A stretch of DNA of 64,000 bases from JAAFIP01 sp963775085 (lineage in GTDB: Bacteria; Pseudomonadota; Gammaproteobacteria; Burkholderiales; Burkholderiaceae_C), in assembly GCA_963775085.1 (NCBI GenBank), contig CAVZHO010000002.1:1035051-1099050 (forward strand), given 5' to 3'. A program made the translations under genes and the position numbers. Shown piece by piece: positions 15,854-25,009 of this stretch. How positions within the stretch are numbered: the first letter of the stretch is position 1; each line of letters opens with the position of its first letter. The notes under the pieces were generated by a model. That model was not told the DNA's origin and did no database searches. It worked only from the letters and a program-made list of their open reading frames with translations.

Positions 15854-16951
15854 CTAACTGTGATGGGTTAGATGGTGTTGGACGCGTGCCCAGGCAATAT
15901 GCTCTGCCACCAGGGGGGTGGCCTGTGCTTGCGCGCTGCCCAGTACCTGGCGAATATTTAACTGGGTCGCTTCAGATAGATCGCTTCGCAGCGCATTGCC
16001 CATCGCCACCGCAATATTCCTCTGCCAGCGCTCATGCCCGATGCGCCGGATGGGGCTGCCTTCCGTGAAAGTTAAAAACTCCGGTTCCGTCCATGCAAAC
16101 AGGGTCACCAGCTGCTGGCCCGTCAGGCCTATGCGTTCATCAAAGTCAGGCAGGGCGCTGCGCTGGGCGAATTTGTTCCAGGGACAGATGAGTTGGCAGT
16201 CGTCACAACCGTAGATGCGGTTGCCGATCAGGGGGCGCAGTTCAACAGGGATAGCGCCTGCGTGCTCGATGGTCAGGTAAGAAATGCAGCGGCGCGCATC
16301 CAGCCGGTACGGCGCGATGATGGCCTGGGTGGGGCATATGTCGATACACGAGGTGCAGGTGCCGCAATGTTCGCTGCTGGCATCCGTCAAGGGCAGCGCC
16401 AGGTCGATATAAATTTCACCCAGGAAGAAAGCACTTCCTGCCTCGCGCGAAAGGGTGAGGGTGTGTTTGCCGCGCCAGCCCAGGCCGCTGCGGGTCGCCA
16501 GCTCCACCTCCAGTACGGGTGCGGAGTCAGTGAAAACTCTGTGACCGAAGACTCCGATCTCCTGGGCGATGCGCTCGGAGAGGGTTTGCAGACGACTGCG
16601 CAGCACCTTGTGATAGTCGCGGCCTCTGGCGTAGATCGACACAATCGCTTCCGACGGGCGATCCAAGCGCGCAAATTCGATGCCCTGCCAGCCCTGCGGT
16701 GTACTGCGGGGCAGGTAGTCCATGCGCGCGGTTATGACGCTGACCGTGCCGGGCACCAGCTCGGCCGGGCGGGCGCGGCGCAGGCCGTGTGCGGCCATAT
16801 ACTGCATGTCGCCATGAAAACCATTCGCCAGCCAGGCCTGTAAACCGCTCTCGGCTGTGCTCAAATCGACAGGTGCCACGCCAATTTGCGAAAATCCCAG
16901 TTCAGCCGCCCATGTGCGGATTTTGGAGAGAAGTTGAATACCGTTGACCAT
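15854..16951 (-). CDS. queG: epoxyqueuosine reductase
   Basis: The 365-residue enzyme catalyses the last step of queuosine synthesis in tRNA, using cobalamin and two [4Fe-4S] clusters. The ferredoxin-like cysteine sets are visible: CGTCTSCIDICPT and, later, YGCDDCQLICPWN. The start is taken at ATG 16951 (MVNGIQLLSKIRTWAAELGF), because conservation begins with the helix KIRTWAAELGF and the frame further upstream overlaps tsaE. The 5' end overlaps the likely tsaE start on the opposite strand by 18 bp. dusA follows 30 bp downstream. Confidence 0.94.
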   Translation of the reverse strand: MVNGIQLLSKIRTWAAELGFSQIGVAPVDLSTAESGLQAWLANGFHGDMQYMAAHGLRRARPAELVPGTVSVITARMDYLPRSTPQGWQGIEFARLDRPSEAIVSIYARGRDYHKVLRSRLQTLSERIAQEIGVFGHRVFTDSAPVLEVELATRSGLGWRGKHTLTLSREAGSAFFLGEIYIDLALPLTDASSEHCGTCTSCIDICPTQAIIAPYRLDARRCISYLTIEHAGAIPVELRPLIGNRIYGCDDCQLICPWNKFAQRSALPDFDERIGLTGQQLVTLFAWTEPEFLTFTEGSPIRRIGHERWQRNIAVAMGNALRSDLSEATQLNIRQVLGSAQAQATPLVAEHIAWARVQHHLTHHS

Positions 16952-17425
16952 GCTGCCTTGATTGTAGAAAACCTGCGTTGGCCTGATGAGGCGGCCACGC
17001 AGGCGTGGGCTGCGCGACTGGCGGGCCAAGCGCCGCTGCGCAACGCCATTATCGAGCTTCATGGCGAGTTGGGTGCCGGTAAAACCACCTTGGTGCGCCA
17101 TCTGCTGCGCGCCATGGGTGTGCAGGGGCGCATCAAAAGCCCCAGCTACGCCGTGGTGGAGCCGCATGTGGTCAGCACCGCAGAGGGCGATTTAAGCATT
17201 TCGCATTTTGATTTTTACCGCTTTACCGATCCCCGCGAGTGGGAAGATGCGGGCTTCAGAGACATCTTCACCGCGCCCGGGCTCAAGCTGATTGAATGGC
17301 CAGATCATGCACGCGCTGCCCTGCCCGTGCCGGACTTGGCGGTGCACCTCAGCGTGCAAGCGGATGACAGCCGCAGCGTACACTTGGAGGCCTACACCGC
17401 CCTGGGCACGGAGCTGCTGGCATGA
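16934..17425 (+). CDS. tsaE: tRNA N6-threonylcarbamoyladenosine ATPase TsaE
   Basis: The P-loop ATPase works with TsaB-TsaD to make t6A at position 37 of ANN-decoding tRNAs. The Walker A motif is GELGAGKTTLVRHLL, followed by the family's KSPSYAVVEPH and the Walker B-like SHFDFYRF. No in-frame ATG precedes the P-loop; TTG at 16934 (after GGAGAGAAG) or TTG at 16958 is the probable start. The gene therefore overlaps the 5' end of divergent queG or nearly so. Its stop overlaps the amiC start as ATGA, indicating coupling. Confidence 0.88.
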   Translation: MNTVDHAALIVENLRWPDEAATQAWAARLAGQAPLRNAIIELHGELGAGKTTLVRHLLRAMGVQGRIKSPSYAVVEPHVVSTAEGDLSISHFDFYRFTDPREWEDAGFRDIFTAPGLKLIEWPDHARAALPVPDLAVHLSVQADDSRSVHLEAYTALGTELLA

Positions 17426-18894
17426 GCCAACGCCCAAACTCTGCAATGCGCCTGTCCAACCCGGCGCACACTGACCATGCAGGCACCGGCCCATTGCATG
17501 CCCTTACGCGCCGCCATGCCATGGGCGCTGGCGTGTTCGCCCTGTTGTTGACTCGCACCCAGATCGCCTGGGGCGCGGCTATCATTGCCGTACGCGTTTG
17601 GCCCGCACACGACTACACACGCGTGACGATTGAGAGTGACAGCAAGCTGGAGACCAAACAACGCTTTGTAGCCAGTCCGCCGCGCCTGGCCGTAGACATA
17701 GAGGGCCTGCAGCTGAGCCCCGAGCTGCGCGAATTGGTCGGCAGCGTCAAGGCTAACGATCCCTTTATCAGCGGCATCCGGGTGGCACAGCATGCCCCCG
17801 GCCTGGTGCGCCTGGTGCTGGATTTGAAGCAACCCGCCCTGCCCCAGGTGTTCAATCTGTCGCCCATTGCCGCCTACCAACACCGCTTGGTGTTTGACCT
17901 GTATCCCACTGCGGCAGCCGATCCGCTGGAGATGTTGATTGCCGAGCGCCTGAAAGATCAGGTGGCTGCTGCCCCAATGACCAAGCTGCCCCATTCAACG
18001 CGCGATCCGCTGGGCGACCTGATCGCCCAACAGGGCACGCAAAGCATGCCTTCGAGGCCCCAAAATGCTACACATTCAGTAGCTGGAAACGTCCACAATA
18101 CAACGACTACAACCCATAATACCCCTGCAAATACGCCCTCGAAACCGACTAAAACTCCCGCCAAGACTGACCGCCTCATCATCGTGGCCCTGGATCCCGG
18201 CCACGGCGGCGAAGACCCCGGCGCCACCGGAGCTGAAGGCACCCGCGAAAAAGACGTGGTACTGGCCATCGCCCTGAAACTGCGAGAACGCATCAACGCC
18301 ACCACGGTGAATGGCAACCCCATGCGCGCCTACCTTACCCGTGATGCCGATTTTTTTGTGCCCCTGGACATGCGTGTGCAAAAGGCCCAGCGCGTCAAGG
18401 CCGATTTGTTCATCAGTATCCATGCCGATGCCTTCACCGTACCTACCGCTCACGGAGCCAGCGTATTTGCCCTGAGCCCAAAGGGCGCATCCAGCGCCAG
18501 TGCACGCTACCTGGCCAACAAGGAAAACAGTGCTGATCTGGTGGGTGGCGTCAATATCAAAGTGAAAGATGCCCACGTCCAGCGCGCCATGCTGGACATG
18601 AGTACCACTGCGCAGATCAATGACAGCCTGAAGTTGGGCAGCAGTGTGCTGGGCGCGCTGGGCGGCTTTGCCAAGCTGCACAAACCCCGGGTCGAGCAAG
18701 CCGGTTTCGCCGTGCTCAAAGCGCCTGACATCCCCAGTGTGTTGATAGAAACCGCCTTCATCAGTAACCCTGAGGAAGAGCGGCAACTCAAAAGCGAAGC
18801 CTACCAGGACAAGTTGGCAGAGGCCATGCTGCACGGTGTACAGCGCTATTTCGCCAAAAACCCACCGTTGGCGCGCACGCGAACCAGCTCATAG
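17422..18894 (+). CDS. amiC: N-acetylmuramoyl-L-alanine amidase AmiC type
   Basis: The 490-residue periplasmic amidase cleaves peptide stems from glycan during daughter-cell separation. The N-terminus has a twin-arginine-like segment, TRRHAMGAGVFALLLT (about 30-45), consistent with Tat export known for AmiC. An AMIN domain (about 50-160) follows, then a Thr/Pro-rich linker, then the zinc-dependent Amidase_3 domain from about 253 (LDPGHGGEDPGATG with the first zinc His; SIHADAF with another; ETAFISN). A 43 bp repeat lies in frame at about residues 216-230 and makes much of the linker, VAGNVHNTTTTT. tsaE lies immediately upstream. Confidence 0.94.
   Translation: MSQRPNSAMRLSNPAHTDHAGTGPLHALTRRHAMGAGVFALLLTRTQIAWGAAIIAVRVWPAHDYTRVTIESDSKLETKQRFVASPPRLAVDIEGLQLSPELRELVGSVKANDPFISGIRVAQHAPGLVRLVLDLKQPALPQVFNLSPIAAYQHRLVFDLYPTAAADPLEMLIAERLKDQVAAAPMTKLPHSTRDPLGDLIAQQGTQSMPSRPQNATHSVAGNVHNTTTTTHNTPANTPSKPTKTPAKTDRLIIVALDPGHGGEDPGATGAEGTREKDVVLAIALKLRERINATTVNGNPMRAYLTRDADFFVPLDMRVQKAQRVKADLFISIHADAFTVPTAHGASVFALSPKGASSASARYLANKENSADLVGGVNIKVKDAHVQRAMLDMSTTAQINDSLKLGSSVLGALGGFAKLHKPRVEQAGFAVLKAPDIPSVLIETAFISNPEEERQLKSEAYQDKLAEAMLHGVQRYFAKNPPLARTRTSS
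18067..18110 (-). repeat. dispersed repeat, in-frame copy in amiC linker
   Basis: GCTACACATTCAGTAGCTGG then AAACGTCCACAATACAACG matches the reversed consensus with some drift. It encodes VAGNVHNTTTT between the AMIN and amidase domains. Confidence 0.75.
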
Positions 18895-18933
18895 CCACTG
18901 TCTTTGTGGCGAGGAGCCCGGATTCAAGCTGGA

Positions 18934-19152
18934 TTATTTCTTTTTCTTCGCGGCGGCAAGGACAAAAGTGACCTTCATCGCTACGCGAAACTCCGTGACC
19001 TTGCCTTTGCTCACCACCACCTTTTGATCCTGCACCCAAGCACCCTGGATATCGGAAACCGTCTCCGATGCGCGGGCGATGCCCTGGGAAATAGCATCTT
19101 CAAAGCTCTTTTTGCTGCTGGAAGTGATTTCAAGAATTTTTGCTACTGTCAT
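18934..19152 (-). CDS. dodecin, flavin-storage protein
   Basis: The 72-residue protein forms a hollow dodecamer that binds flavins in the cytoplasm. Family features are MTVAKILEITSSSKKSFEDA (single helix after strand 1) and the flavin-stacking Trp39 in DIQGAWVQDQKV. It ends in a poly-lysine tail (AAAKKKK). It converges on amiC with 39 bp between the stops and is read away from the prkA operon. Confidence 0.93.
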   Translation of the reverse strand: MTVAKILEITSSSKKSFEDAISQGIARASETVSDIQGAWVQDQKVVVSKGKVTEFRVAMKVTFVLAAAKKKK

Positions 19153-19510
19153 GGTAAATCCTGTTAAGTAAGAAGTTAACGAGATGCCACGATAACCGAC
19201 AATTTAATGAAAGGCAAGGGCGTTTTGCACGCGCCAGGATTGTGACATCAACGCAATGCATCAAAACTGCTGGATTCCAGCGCGCAGGTGCGGCGGAGTC
19301 GGTCGGTCCGCTCCTGCATTCGAAGTCTGCTTGAATGCCCTTGTCAGATAACGGGCCTGTGACGTAAAGTGAAACTTTTTCACTGTTTTTTGATCTATCT
19401 TTTCAGTGCATTTAAGGTGAGAATCCAAACTGCCGCAAGCAGGGAGCTGCGAGATGTGGCATCCTGTAGCAAGGGAGTTTTTTGTAAAGCCAGTTTACAT
19501 AGGAGGTTTT
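19153..19510. other. 358-bp intergenic region between dodecin and prkA
   Basis: No credible gene lies here. It must hold the divergent promoters for dodecin and the prkA operon. Visible structure is the AGTGAAA/TTTCACT palindrome at 19368-19384 and a strong AGGAGG at 19501-19506 before prkA. I looked for GG-N10-GC sigma-54 spacing and found none acceptable. Confidence 0.6.
19368..19384. promoter_or_regulatory. palindromic operator candidate upstream of prkA
   Basis: AGTGAAA and TTTCACT form perfect 7-bp arms around CTT, 127 bp before the prkA start. A further TTTTCAGTGC half-site lies at about 19400. The binding protein is unknown. Confidence 0.4.
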
Positions 19511-21433
19511 ATGGATGTCGTCCGCAACTTTCTGGCCCGTTATGAACAGTCTCGTGAAGAGGAAATGTCGATTGAGGATTACCTCAATACCTGCAAAAAA
19601 AATCCTCTCACCTATGCCACGGCGGCTGAACGCATGCTGGCCGCAATTGGCGAGCCAGAGATGCTCGATACCCGCCACGAGCAGCGTATGTCGCGCATCT
19701 TTGGCAACAAGGTCATCAAGATTTATCCGGCCTTCCGCGACTTTTATGGTCTTGAAGATCCCATTGAACAAGTAGTTTCTTACTTCCGTCACGGAGCGCA
19801 GGGCCTGGAAGAGAAAAAGCAGATTCTGTATTTGCTCGGCCCGGTCGGTGGTGGCAAATCGTCCATAGCCGAACGGCTCAAACTGCTGATGGAGCAGGTG
19901 CCGTTCTATGCGCTGAAAGACTCTCCCGTCAACGAGTCGCCATTGGGCCTGTTCAACAACATCGAGGACGCTCCCGTGCTGCAAACCCAGTACGGCATCG
20001 CGCCGCGTTACCTGCAGCGCATCATGTCGCCCTGGGCCGTCAAGCGGCTGGAAGAGTACGGTGGCGACATTCGCAAGTTTCGCGTCGTCAAGCGATTCCC
20101 ATCCATCCTGAAACAATGCGCCATCACCAAGACCGAACCGGGCGACGAAAACAACCAGGACATCTCGGCACTGGTCGGCAAGATTGACATCCGCAAGCTG
20201 GAAACCTTTGCCCAGGACGACCCCGATGCCTACAGCTACTCTGGCGGGCTTTGCCTGGCCAACCAGGGACTGCTGGAATTTGTGGAAATGTTCAAGGCCC
20301 CCATTAAAGTGTTGCACCCGCTATTGACGGCCACGCAAGAGGGCAACTTCAAGGGTACCGAGGGCTTTGGTGCGATACCGTTTGATGGCATTGTGATGGC
20401 GCACTCGAATGAAAGCGAGTGGAAGGCATTCAAGAACAACAAGAACAACGAGGCTTTTCTGGATCGCATCTACATCGTCAAAGTGCCCTACTGCCTGCGG
20501 GTATCCGAAGAGATCAAGATTTATGAAAAACTGATAGTCAACTCCTCTTTGTCCAAGGCCGTCTGCGCGCCAGGCACGCTGAAAATGATGGCCCAGTTCG
20601 CGGTGCTCACACGCCTGAAAGAGCCCGAAAACTCCAGCCTGTTCAGCAAACTGATGGTGTACGACGGCGAGAACCTGAAAGACACCGACCCCAAGGCCAA
20701 GAGCTTCCAGGAGTACCGGGACTTCGCCGGGGTAGATGAAGGCATGAGTGGCGTGTCCACCCGTTTTGCTTTCAAAATTTTATCCAAAGTATTCAACTTT
20801 GACTCCACCGAAATTGCGGCCAACCCGGTCCACCTGATGTACGTGCTGGAGCAGCAGATTGAACGCGAACAGTTTGCACCGGAAACCGAGCAGCGCTACC
20901 TCGCTTTCATCAAGGAGCACCTGGCCCTGCGTTATGCCGAATTCATCGGCAAAGAGATTCAAACCGCCTACCTCGAGTCCTATTCAGAATATGGTCAAAA
21001 CATTTTTGACCGCTACGTGACCTATGCCGACTTCTGGATTCAGGATCAGGAGTACCGCGACACGGATACCGGCGAACTCTTTGACCGCGCAGCATTGAAT
21101 GCCGAATTGGAAAAAATAGAAAAACCAGCAGGCATCAGCAACCCCAAAGACTTCCGCAACGAGATCGTCAATTTTGTGCTGCGCGCGCGCGCCCACAACG
21201 CAGGTAAAAATCCGCTGTGGACCAGCTACGAAAAACTGCGCAGTGTGATTGAGAAGAAAATGTTCTCCAACACCGAAGACTTGTTACCCGTGATTTCGTT
21301 CAACGCCAAAGCCAGTGCCGACGAGCAACAAAAACACCAGGACTTTGTCAACCGTATGGTCGCTAAAGGCTACACCACCCGGCAAGTTCGCCTGCTGTGC
21401 GACTGGTATCTGCGTGTGCGCAAAAGCTCATAG
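19511..21433 (+). CDS. prkA: PrkA-family serine protein kinase (YeaG)
   Basis: The 640-residue protein has an N-terminal AAA+ ATPase-like PrkA domain with Walker A LLGPVGGGKSSIAERL (about residues 112-127) and a C-terminal PrkA kinase-like domain. The start is ATG 19511 (MDVVRNFLARYEQSREEEM), preceded by AGGAGG at 4 bp; the open frame upstream is not conserved. In Enterobacteria yeaG-yeaH are induced on starvation and entry to stationary phase; the molecular substrate is not established. It heads a conserved three-gene block prkA-yeaH-spoVR found widely in proteobacteria. Confidence 0.95.
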   Translation: MDVVRNFLARYEQSREEEMSIEDYLNTCKKNPLTYATAAERMLAAIGEPEMLDTRHEQRMSRIFGNKVIKIYPAFRDFYGLEDPIEQVVSYFRHGAQGLEEKKQILYLLGPVGGGKSSIAERLKLLMEQVPFYALKDSPVNESPLGLFNNIEDAPVLQTQYGIAPRYLQRIMSPWAVKRLEEYGGDIRKFRVVKRFPSILKQCAITKTEPGDENNQDISALVGKIDIRKLETFAQDDPDAYSYSGGLCLANQGLLEFVEMFKAPIKVLHPLLTATQEGNFKGTEGFGAIPFDGIVMAHSNESEWKAFKNNKNNEAFLDRIYIVKVPYCLRVSEEIKIYEKLIVNSSLSKAVCAPGTLKMMAQFAVLTRLKEPENSSLFSKLMVYDGENLKDTDPKAKSFQEYRDFAGVDEGMSGVSTRFAFKILSKVFNFDSTEIAANPVHLMYVLEQQIEREQFAPETEQRYLAFIKEHLALRYAEFIGKEIQTAYLESYSEYGQNIFDRYVTYADFWIQDQEYRDTDTGELFDRAALNAELEKIEKPAGISNPKDFRNEIVNFVLRARAHNAGKNPLWTSYEKLRSVIEKKMFSNTEDLLPVISFNAKASADEQQKHQDFVNRMVAKGYTTRQVRLLCDWYLRVRKSS

Positions 21434-21474
21434 AAACCACCAACCTCAGAGCGACACCCCTATCGCAAACCATC

Positions 21475-22746
21475 ATGCTCCAACAAGTTGTTGACAGGCG
21501 TTTGTCAGGCAAGAACAAGTCGATTGGAAACCGGGAGCGATTTCTGCGGCGCTACCGTGAGCAAATACGCGATGCCGTCAAGCGGGCGGTGACCGGGCGT
21601 AGCATCAAAGAGATTGAACAGGGCGAAGACATCACGCTGCCACGGCGCGATGTCAACGAGCCCGTGTTCGGGCATGGGCCGGGTGGCAACCGTGAAGCCG
21701 TGCATCCGGGCAACCGTGACTACGTGCGCGGCGACCGCATCGACCGGCCTCAAAGCGGCGGTGCGGGTGGCGCTGGCGGCGGGGCCAGCCCAGACGGCAC
21801 GGGCGAAGACGATTTTGTATTTCGCATCACGCGTGAAGAGTTCATGCAGTACTTTTTTGACGATCTGGAGCTGCCAGACTTGGTGCGTACCCAGCTGCTG
21901 CCAGATGCTCCCGAATGGAAGTCCCAACGGGCTGGTTTTGTGTCCGAAGGCAACCCGACCAGCCTGCATGTGGTGCGCTCCATGCGCACCGCGCTGGGCA
22001 GGCGTATCGCCATGGGTGGCGATACCCGCCGTGCGCTGCGTGAGCTGCAAACGCAATTGGCGGTAGCGTTAGAGCAAACGCCGACACCGCCGCATGAAAT
22101 CGCGTCACTCAAAGCGCAGATTGAAACACTCAAACGCCGCCTGCGCACTATTCCCTTTCTCGATCCATTTGACCTGCGTTACCGCAACCGCATCAAAGTG
22201 CCTCTACCCACGTCCAAAGCCGTCATGTTCTGCATGATGGATGTATCAGGTTCGATGGACGAATCGCGCAAAGACATTGCCAAGCGATTTTTTATCCTGC
22301 TGTACATGTTTTTAAGCCGGCACTACGAGAAAACCGATGTCGTCTTCATCCGCCACCACACGCAGGCGAGTGAAGTCAATGAGCAGGAGTTTTTTGAATC
22401 TACTGAAAGTGGTGGCACCGTCGCTTCCAGTGCATTGGCCTTGATGCACGAGATCATCCTGGCACGCTATCCGTCCGACCAATGGAACATCTACGGAGCC
22501 CAGGCATCGGACGGTGACAACTGGCACCAGGATTCGGCCAAGTGCCGCATGCTGCTCACCGACAAACTGCTGCCTCTCACGCGTTACTACGCCTACGTGC
22601 AGGTAGCCGATGAAGACCAGAACCTCTGGCAGGAATATACCCAGGTACTCGAAGAGCACACTAACTTTGCGATGCAGAAAATTTCTACGCCAGCCGATAT
22701 TTACCCGGTGTTCCGAGAACTGTTCAAGAAAGCAGGTACAGCATGA
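21475..22746 (+). CDS. yeaH: YeaH/YhbH family (DUF444) protein with VWA-like domain
   Basis: The 423-residue protein starts MLQQVVDRRLSGKNKSIGNR, standard for the family. The central region has a Gly-rich stretch (GGAGGAGGGASPDGTGEDDF, about residues 95-114) before a conserved block. The C-terminal half resembles a von Willebrand A domain: MFCMMDVSGSMDESRKD supplies the DxSxS metal-site motif. It lies 41 bp after prkA and overlaps spoVR by four bases. The function is unknown beyond its constant association with PrkA and SpoVR in stress responses. Confidence 0.93.
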   Translation: MLQQVVDRRLSGKNKSIGNRERFLRRYREQIRDAVKRAVTGRSIKEIEQGEDITLPRRDVNEPVFGHGPGGNREAVHPGNRDYVRGDRIDRPQSGGAGGAGGGASPDGTGEDDFVFRITREEFMQYFFDDLELPDLVRTQLLPDAPEWKSQRAGFVSEGNPTSLHVVRSMRTALGRRIAMGGDTRRALRELQTQLAVALEQTPTPPHEIASLKAQIETLKRRLRTIPFLDPFDLRYRNRIKVPLPTSKAVMFCMMDVSGSMDESRKDIAKRFFILLYMFLSRHYEKTDVVFIRHHTQASEVNEQEFFESTESGGTVASSALALMHEIILARYPSDQWNIYGAQASDGDNWHQDSAKCRMLLTDKLLPLTRYYAYVQVADEDQNLWQEYTQVLEEHTNFAMQKISTPADIYPVFRELFKKAGTA

Positions 22747-24332
22747 ACTCCGTCACGTCCGATGCTGATGTTGCTCCATCTGGCGCCATCCCAGAGGCTC
22801 CAGGCAGTGCGCGCAGTGACCGTCCCGCGCAGCGGCGCGAGCCGCTACCTTGCCCTTCTGACTGGTCGTTCGAACTGATTGAGGCCTACCACCAGGAGAT
22901 CGAGCGCACCGCCAAGCGTTTTGGTTTGGACACCTACCCCGTGCAGTTGGAGATCATCACCGCTGGGCAGATGATTGATGCCTACGCCTCGGTGGGTATG
23001 CCAGTGAACTACCGGCACTGGTCATTCGGCAAAGAGTACATCACCAACGAAAAAAACTACCGCCGGGGCCACATGGGTCTGGCCTATGAAATCGTCATCA
23101 ACTCTGACCCCTGTATCGCCTACCTGATGGAAGAAAACACCATGCCCATGCAGGCACTGGTCATTGCCCATGCCTGCTACGGCCACAACTCGTTCTTCAA
23201 AGGCAATTACCTGTTTCGCATGTGGACCGATGCCAGCTCGATCATTGACTACCTGGTGTATGCCAAAGCCTACATTGCCGACTGCGAAGAGCACCACGGG
23301 CTCGACGAGGTAGAGAAATTGCTCGATTCCTGTCACGCTTTGATGAACTATGGCGTAGACCGTTACAGGCGCTCGCAAAAACGTTCGCTGGCCCAGGAAG
23401 AAGCACATCGCAAGGAACGCGAAGCGTATTTGCAGCAACAGGTCAATGATTTGTGGCGTACCCTGCCCAAGGGCACAGAGAAGGAAGAGGCTCCCAAGCA
23501 CAGACGCTTCCCGGCAGAGCCGCAGGAGAACATCCTCTACTTCATCGAAAAAAATGCCCCCCTGCTGGAGCCCTGGCAACGCGAGGTGGTGCGGATCGTG
23601 CGCAAGATTGCACAGTATTTTTATCCGCAGCGCCAAACCCAGGTCATGAACGAAGGCTGGGCGACGTTTTGGCACTACACGCTGCTCAACACCCTGTATG
23701 ACGATGGCCTGTTGACCGACGGATTTATGGTCGAAATGCTGCGCTCCCACACCAACGTCGTCTACCAGCCACCGGTGACACACCCGGCCTACAGTGGCAT
23801 CAACCCCTATGCCCTGGGTTTTGCCATGTTCACCGATTTAAAACGCATCTGCCAGCACCCCACCGACGAAGATCGCCAGTGGTTTCCCGATATTGCGGGC
23901 ACCGACTGGCAGCAGACGCTGGACCATGCCATGCGGCATTTCAGGGACGAGAGTTTTATTGGCCAGTACCTGTCGCCCCGGCTGATGCGCGAATTGCGCC
24001 TATTTTCCATCGTGGACGATGCTGCCCAGACGGAGCTGGAAGTTGCCGCCATCCACGACGACCAGGGCTACCACCACGTGCGCGAAGTGTTGTCGCGCCA
24101 GCACGACCTGAGCTACCGCGAACCCAACATCCAGGTCTGGAATGTGAACATACGCGGCGACCGCGCGCTCACGCTACGCCATACCCAACACAGCGGCAGA
24201 CCTCTTAATGAGAGCGCGCAGGAGGTCGTCAAACATGTGACCCGCTTGTGGGGCTTCAAGGTACAGCTCGAAAGTGTCGATCCACATGGCAAGGTGCTAC
24301 AGCACTGGGAAGTTACCCCACAGCATCCATGA
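22743..24332 (+). CDS. spoVR: SpoVR family protein (YcgB)
   Basis: The 529-residue protein belongs to the SpoVR family, named for a Bacillus cortex-formation protein but widespread in non-sporulating proteobacteria. Conserved blocks include DWSFELIEAYHQEIERTAK, the His-containing YGHNSFFKGNYLFRMWTDA and NEGWATFWHYTLLNTLYD; the HExxH-like and NEGWA features suggest metal binding, which is inference. The N-terminal 35 residues are a variable Ala/Pro-rich extension. Start ATG overlaps the yeaH stop (ATGA), so the three genes form one operon. Confidence 0.94.
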   Translation: MNSVTSDADVAPSGAIPEAPGSARSDRPAQRREPLPCPSDWSFELIEAYHQEIERTAKRFGLDTYPVQLEIITAGQMIDAYASVGMPVNYRHWSFGKEYITNEKNYRRGHMGLAYEIVINSDPCIAYLMEENTMPMQALVIAHACYGHNSFFKGNYLFRMWTDASSIIDYLVYAKAYIADCEEHHGLDEVEKLLDSCHALMNYGVDRYRRSQKRSLAQEEAHRKEREAYLQQQVNDLWRTLPKGTEKEEAPKHRRFPAEPQENILYFIEKNAPLLEPWQREVVRIVRKIAQYFYPQRQTQVMNEGWATFWHYTLLNTLYDDGLLTDGFMVEMLRSHTNVVYQPPVTHPAYSGINPYALGFAMFTDLKRICQHPTDEDRQWFPDIAGTDWQQTLDHAMRHFRDESFIGQYLSPRLMRELRLFSIVDDAAQTELEVAAIHDDQGYHHVREVLSRQHDLSYREPNIQVWNVNIRGDRALTLRHTQHSGRPLNESAQEVVKHVTRLWGFKVQLESVDPHGKVLQHWEVTPQHP

Positions 24333-24365
24333 ACCCATGAAGCCATGAGACGAATGAGTATCCCT

Positions 24366-24776
24366 TCAGTGCGTCAAAGGAGGCTGGGTATGGATTACAT
24401 GCGGTGGAACGTCCTTCGAATCCTGGGACGCTGGCACCGATACCGTAAAGTGCCTTTGTCTGAACAGACTCTCCGGCATAGAGCCGACAAACAGCGAAGT
24501 GATTCGTTCCATGACACTGCGCGCCTGCTCTTCACTTTGGCGCAGGGAGATAGCCTGCATGATGTCCGGTCGCAAAAACCACAGACATTGAATGTCTGTG
24601 GCATTGAGCACCCTGTGCATCAATGGCAATTCAAGCACAAGCCCGTCTAGCTCTAGCGTTTCTATGATCTGGTTGCGCACTTTACTGGCACGCTCCTGGC
24701 AAGACTCATAGGGGCTGGATTCGTCATGGCTCCAAAAGCTTTCGGTAAAAGACGTATTTTCAATTGGGCAATACAT
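24366..24776 (-). CDS. hypothetical protein
   Basis: The 136-residue protein from ATG 24776 (MYCPIENTSFTESFWSHDES) has no membrane segment or signal peptide and is not a family I recognise. The middle, QIIETLELDGLVLELPLMHRVLNATDIQCLWFL, is helical in pattern, and the tail is Pro/His-rich. It faces the spoVR operon convergently (33 bp gap) and is divergent from the sensor kinase gene. A start 30 bp further upstream at 24806 is also open. Its location between the prkA operon and a two-component pair suggests, but does not show, a stress role. Confidence 0.55.
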   Translation of the reverse strand: MYCPIENTSFTESFWSHDESSPYESCQERASKVRNQIIETLELDGLVLELPLMHRVLNATDIQCLWFLRPDIMQAISLRQSEEQARSVMERITSLFVGSMPESLFRQRHFTVSVPASQDSKDVPPHVIHTQPPLTH

Positions 24777-24919
24777 GATGAGTACCTCTTTATATCGTGG
24801 GAACACTGCTAATCGAAAAAACCACTGGCCTCACTATCAAAAGCATAAAACATGCCATGCCAAATTACGTTAAAAATCCATATAAAACAACCGATTACAT
24901 AATGACTATGTATGAATGA

Positions 24920-24968
24920 GGGTTATTTCACCCCATCGGCTCCCCCTTTATTGGGTTATTTCACCCAT
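24920..24968. promoter_or_regulatory. paired 14-bp direct repeats upstream of the sensor kinase
   Basis: GGGTTATTTCACCC occurs at 24920-24933 and again at 24953-24966, 33 bp apart, close to three helical turns. Each copy is itself a weak palindrome (GGGT/ACCC). They lie about 45-90 bp before the kinase start in an AT-rich stretch, as expected for activator or autoregulatory sites. Confidence 0.5.
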
Positions 24969-25009
24969 ATCTATTGCCAAATCATTGCTTCGAGAAGATA
25001 CTGAGTTGC

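Noticed and set aside
19440..19475. Sigma-54-like promoter TGGCATCCTGTAGCA before prkA
   Set aside because: The spacing between GG and GC is 9 rather than 10 bases, which abolishes sigma-54 recognition.
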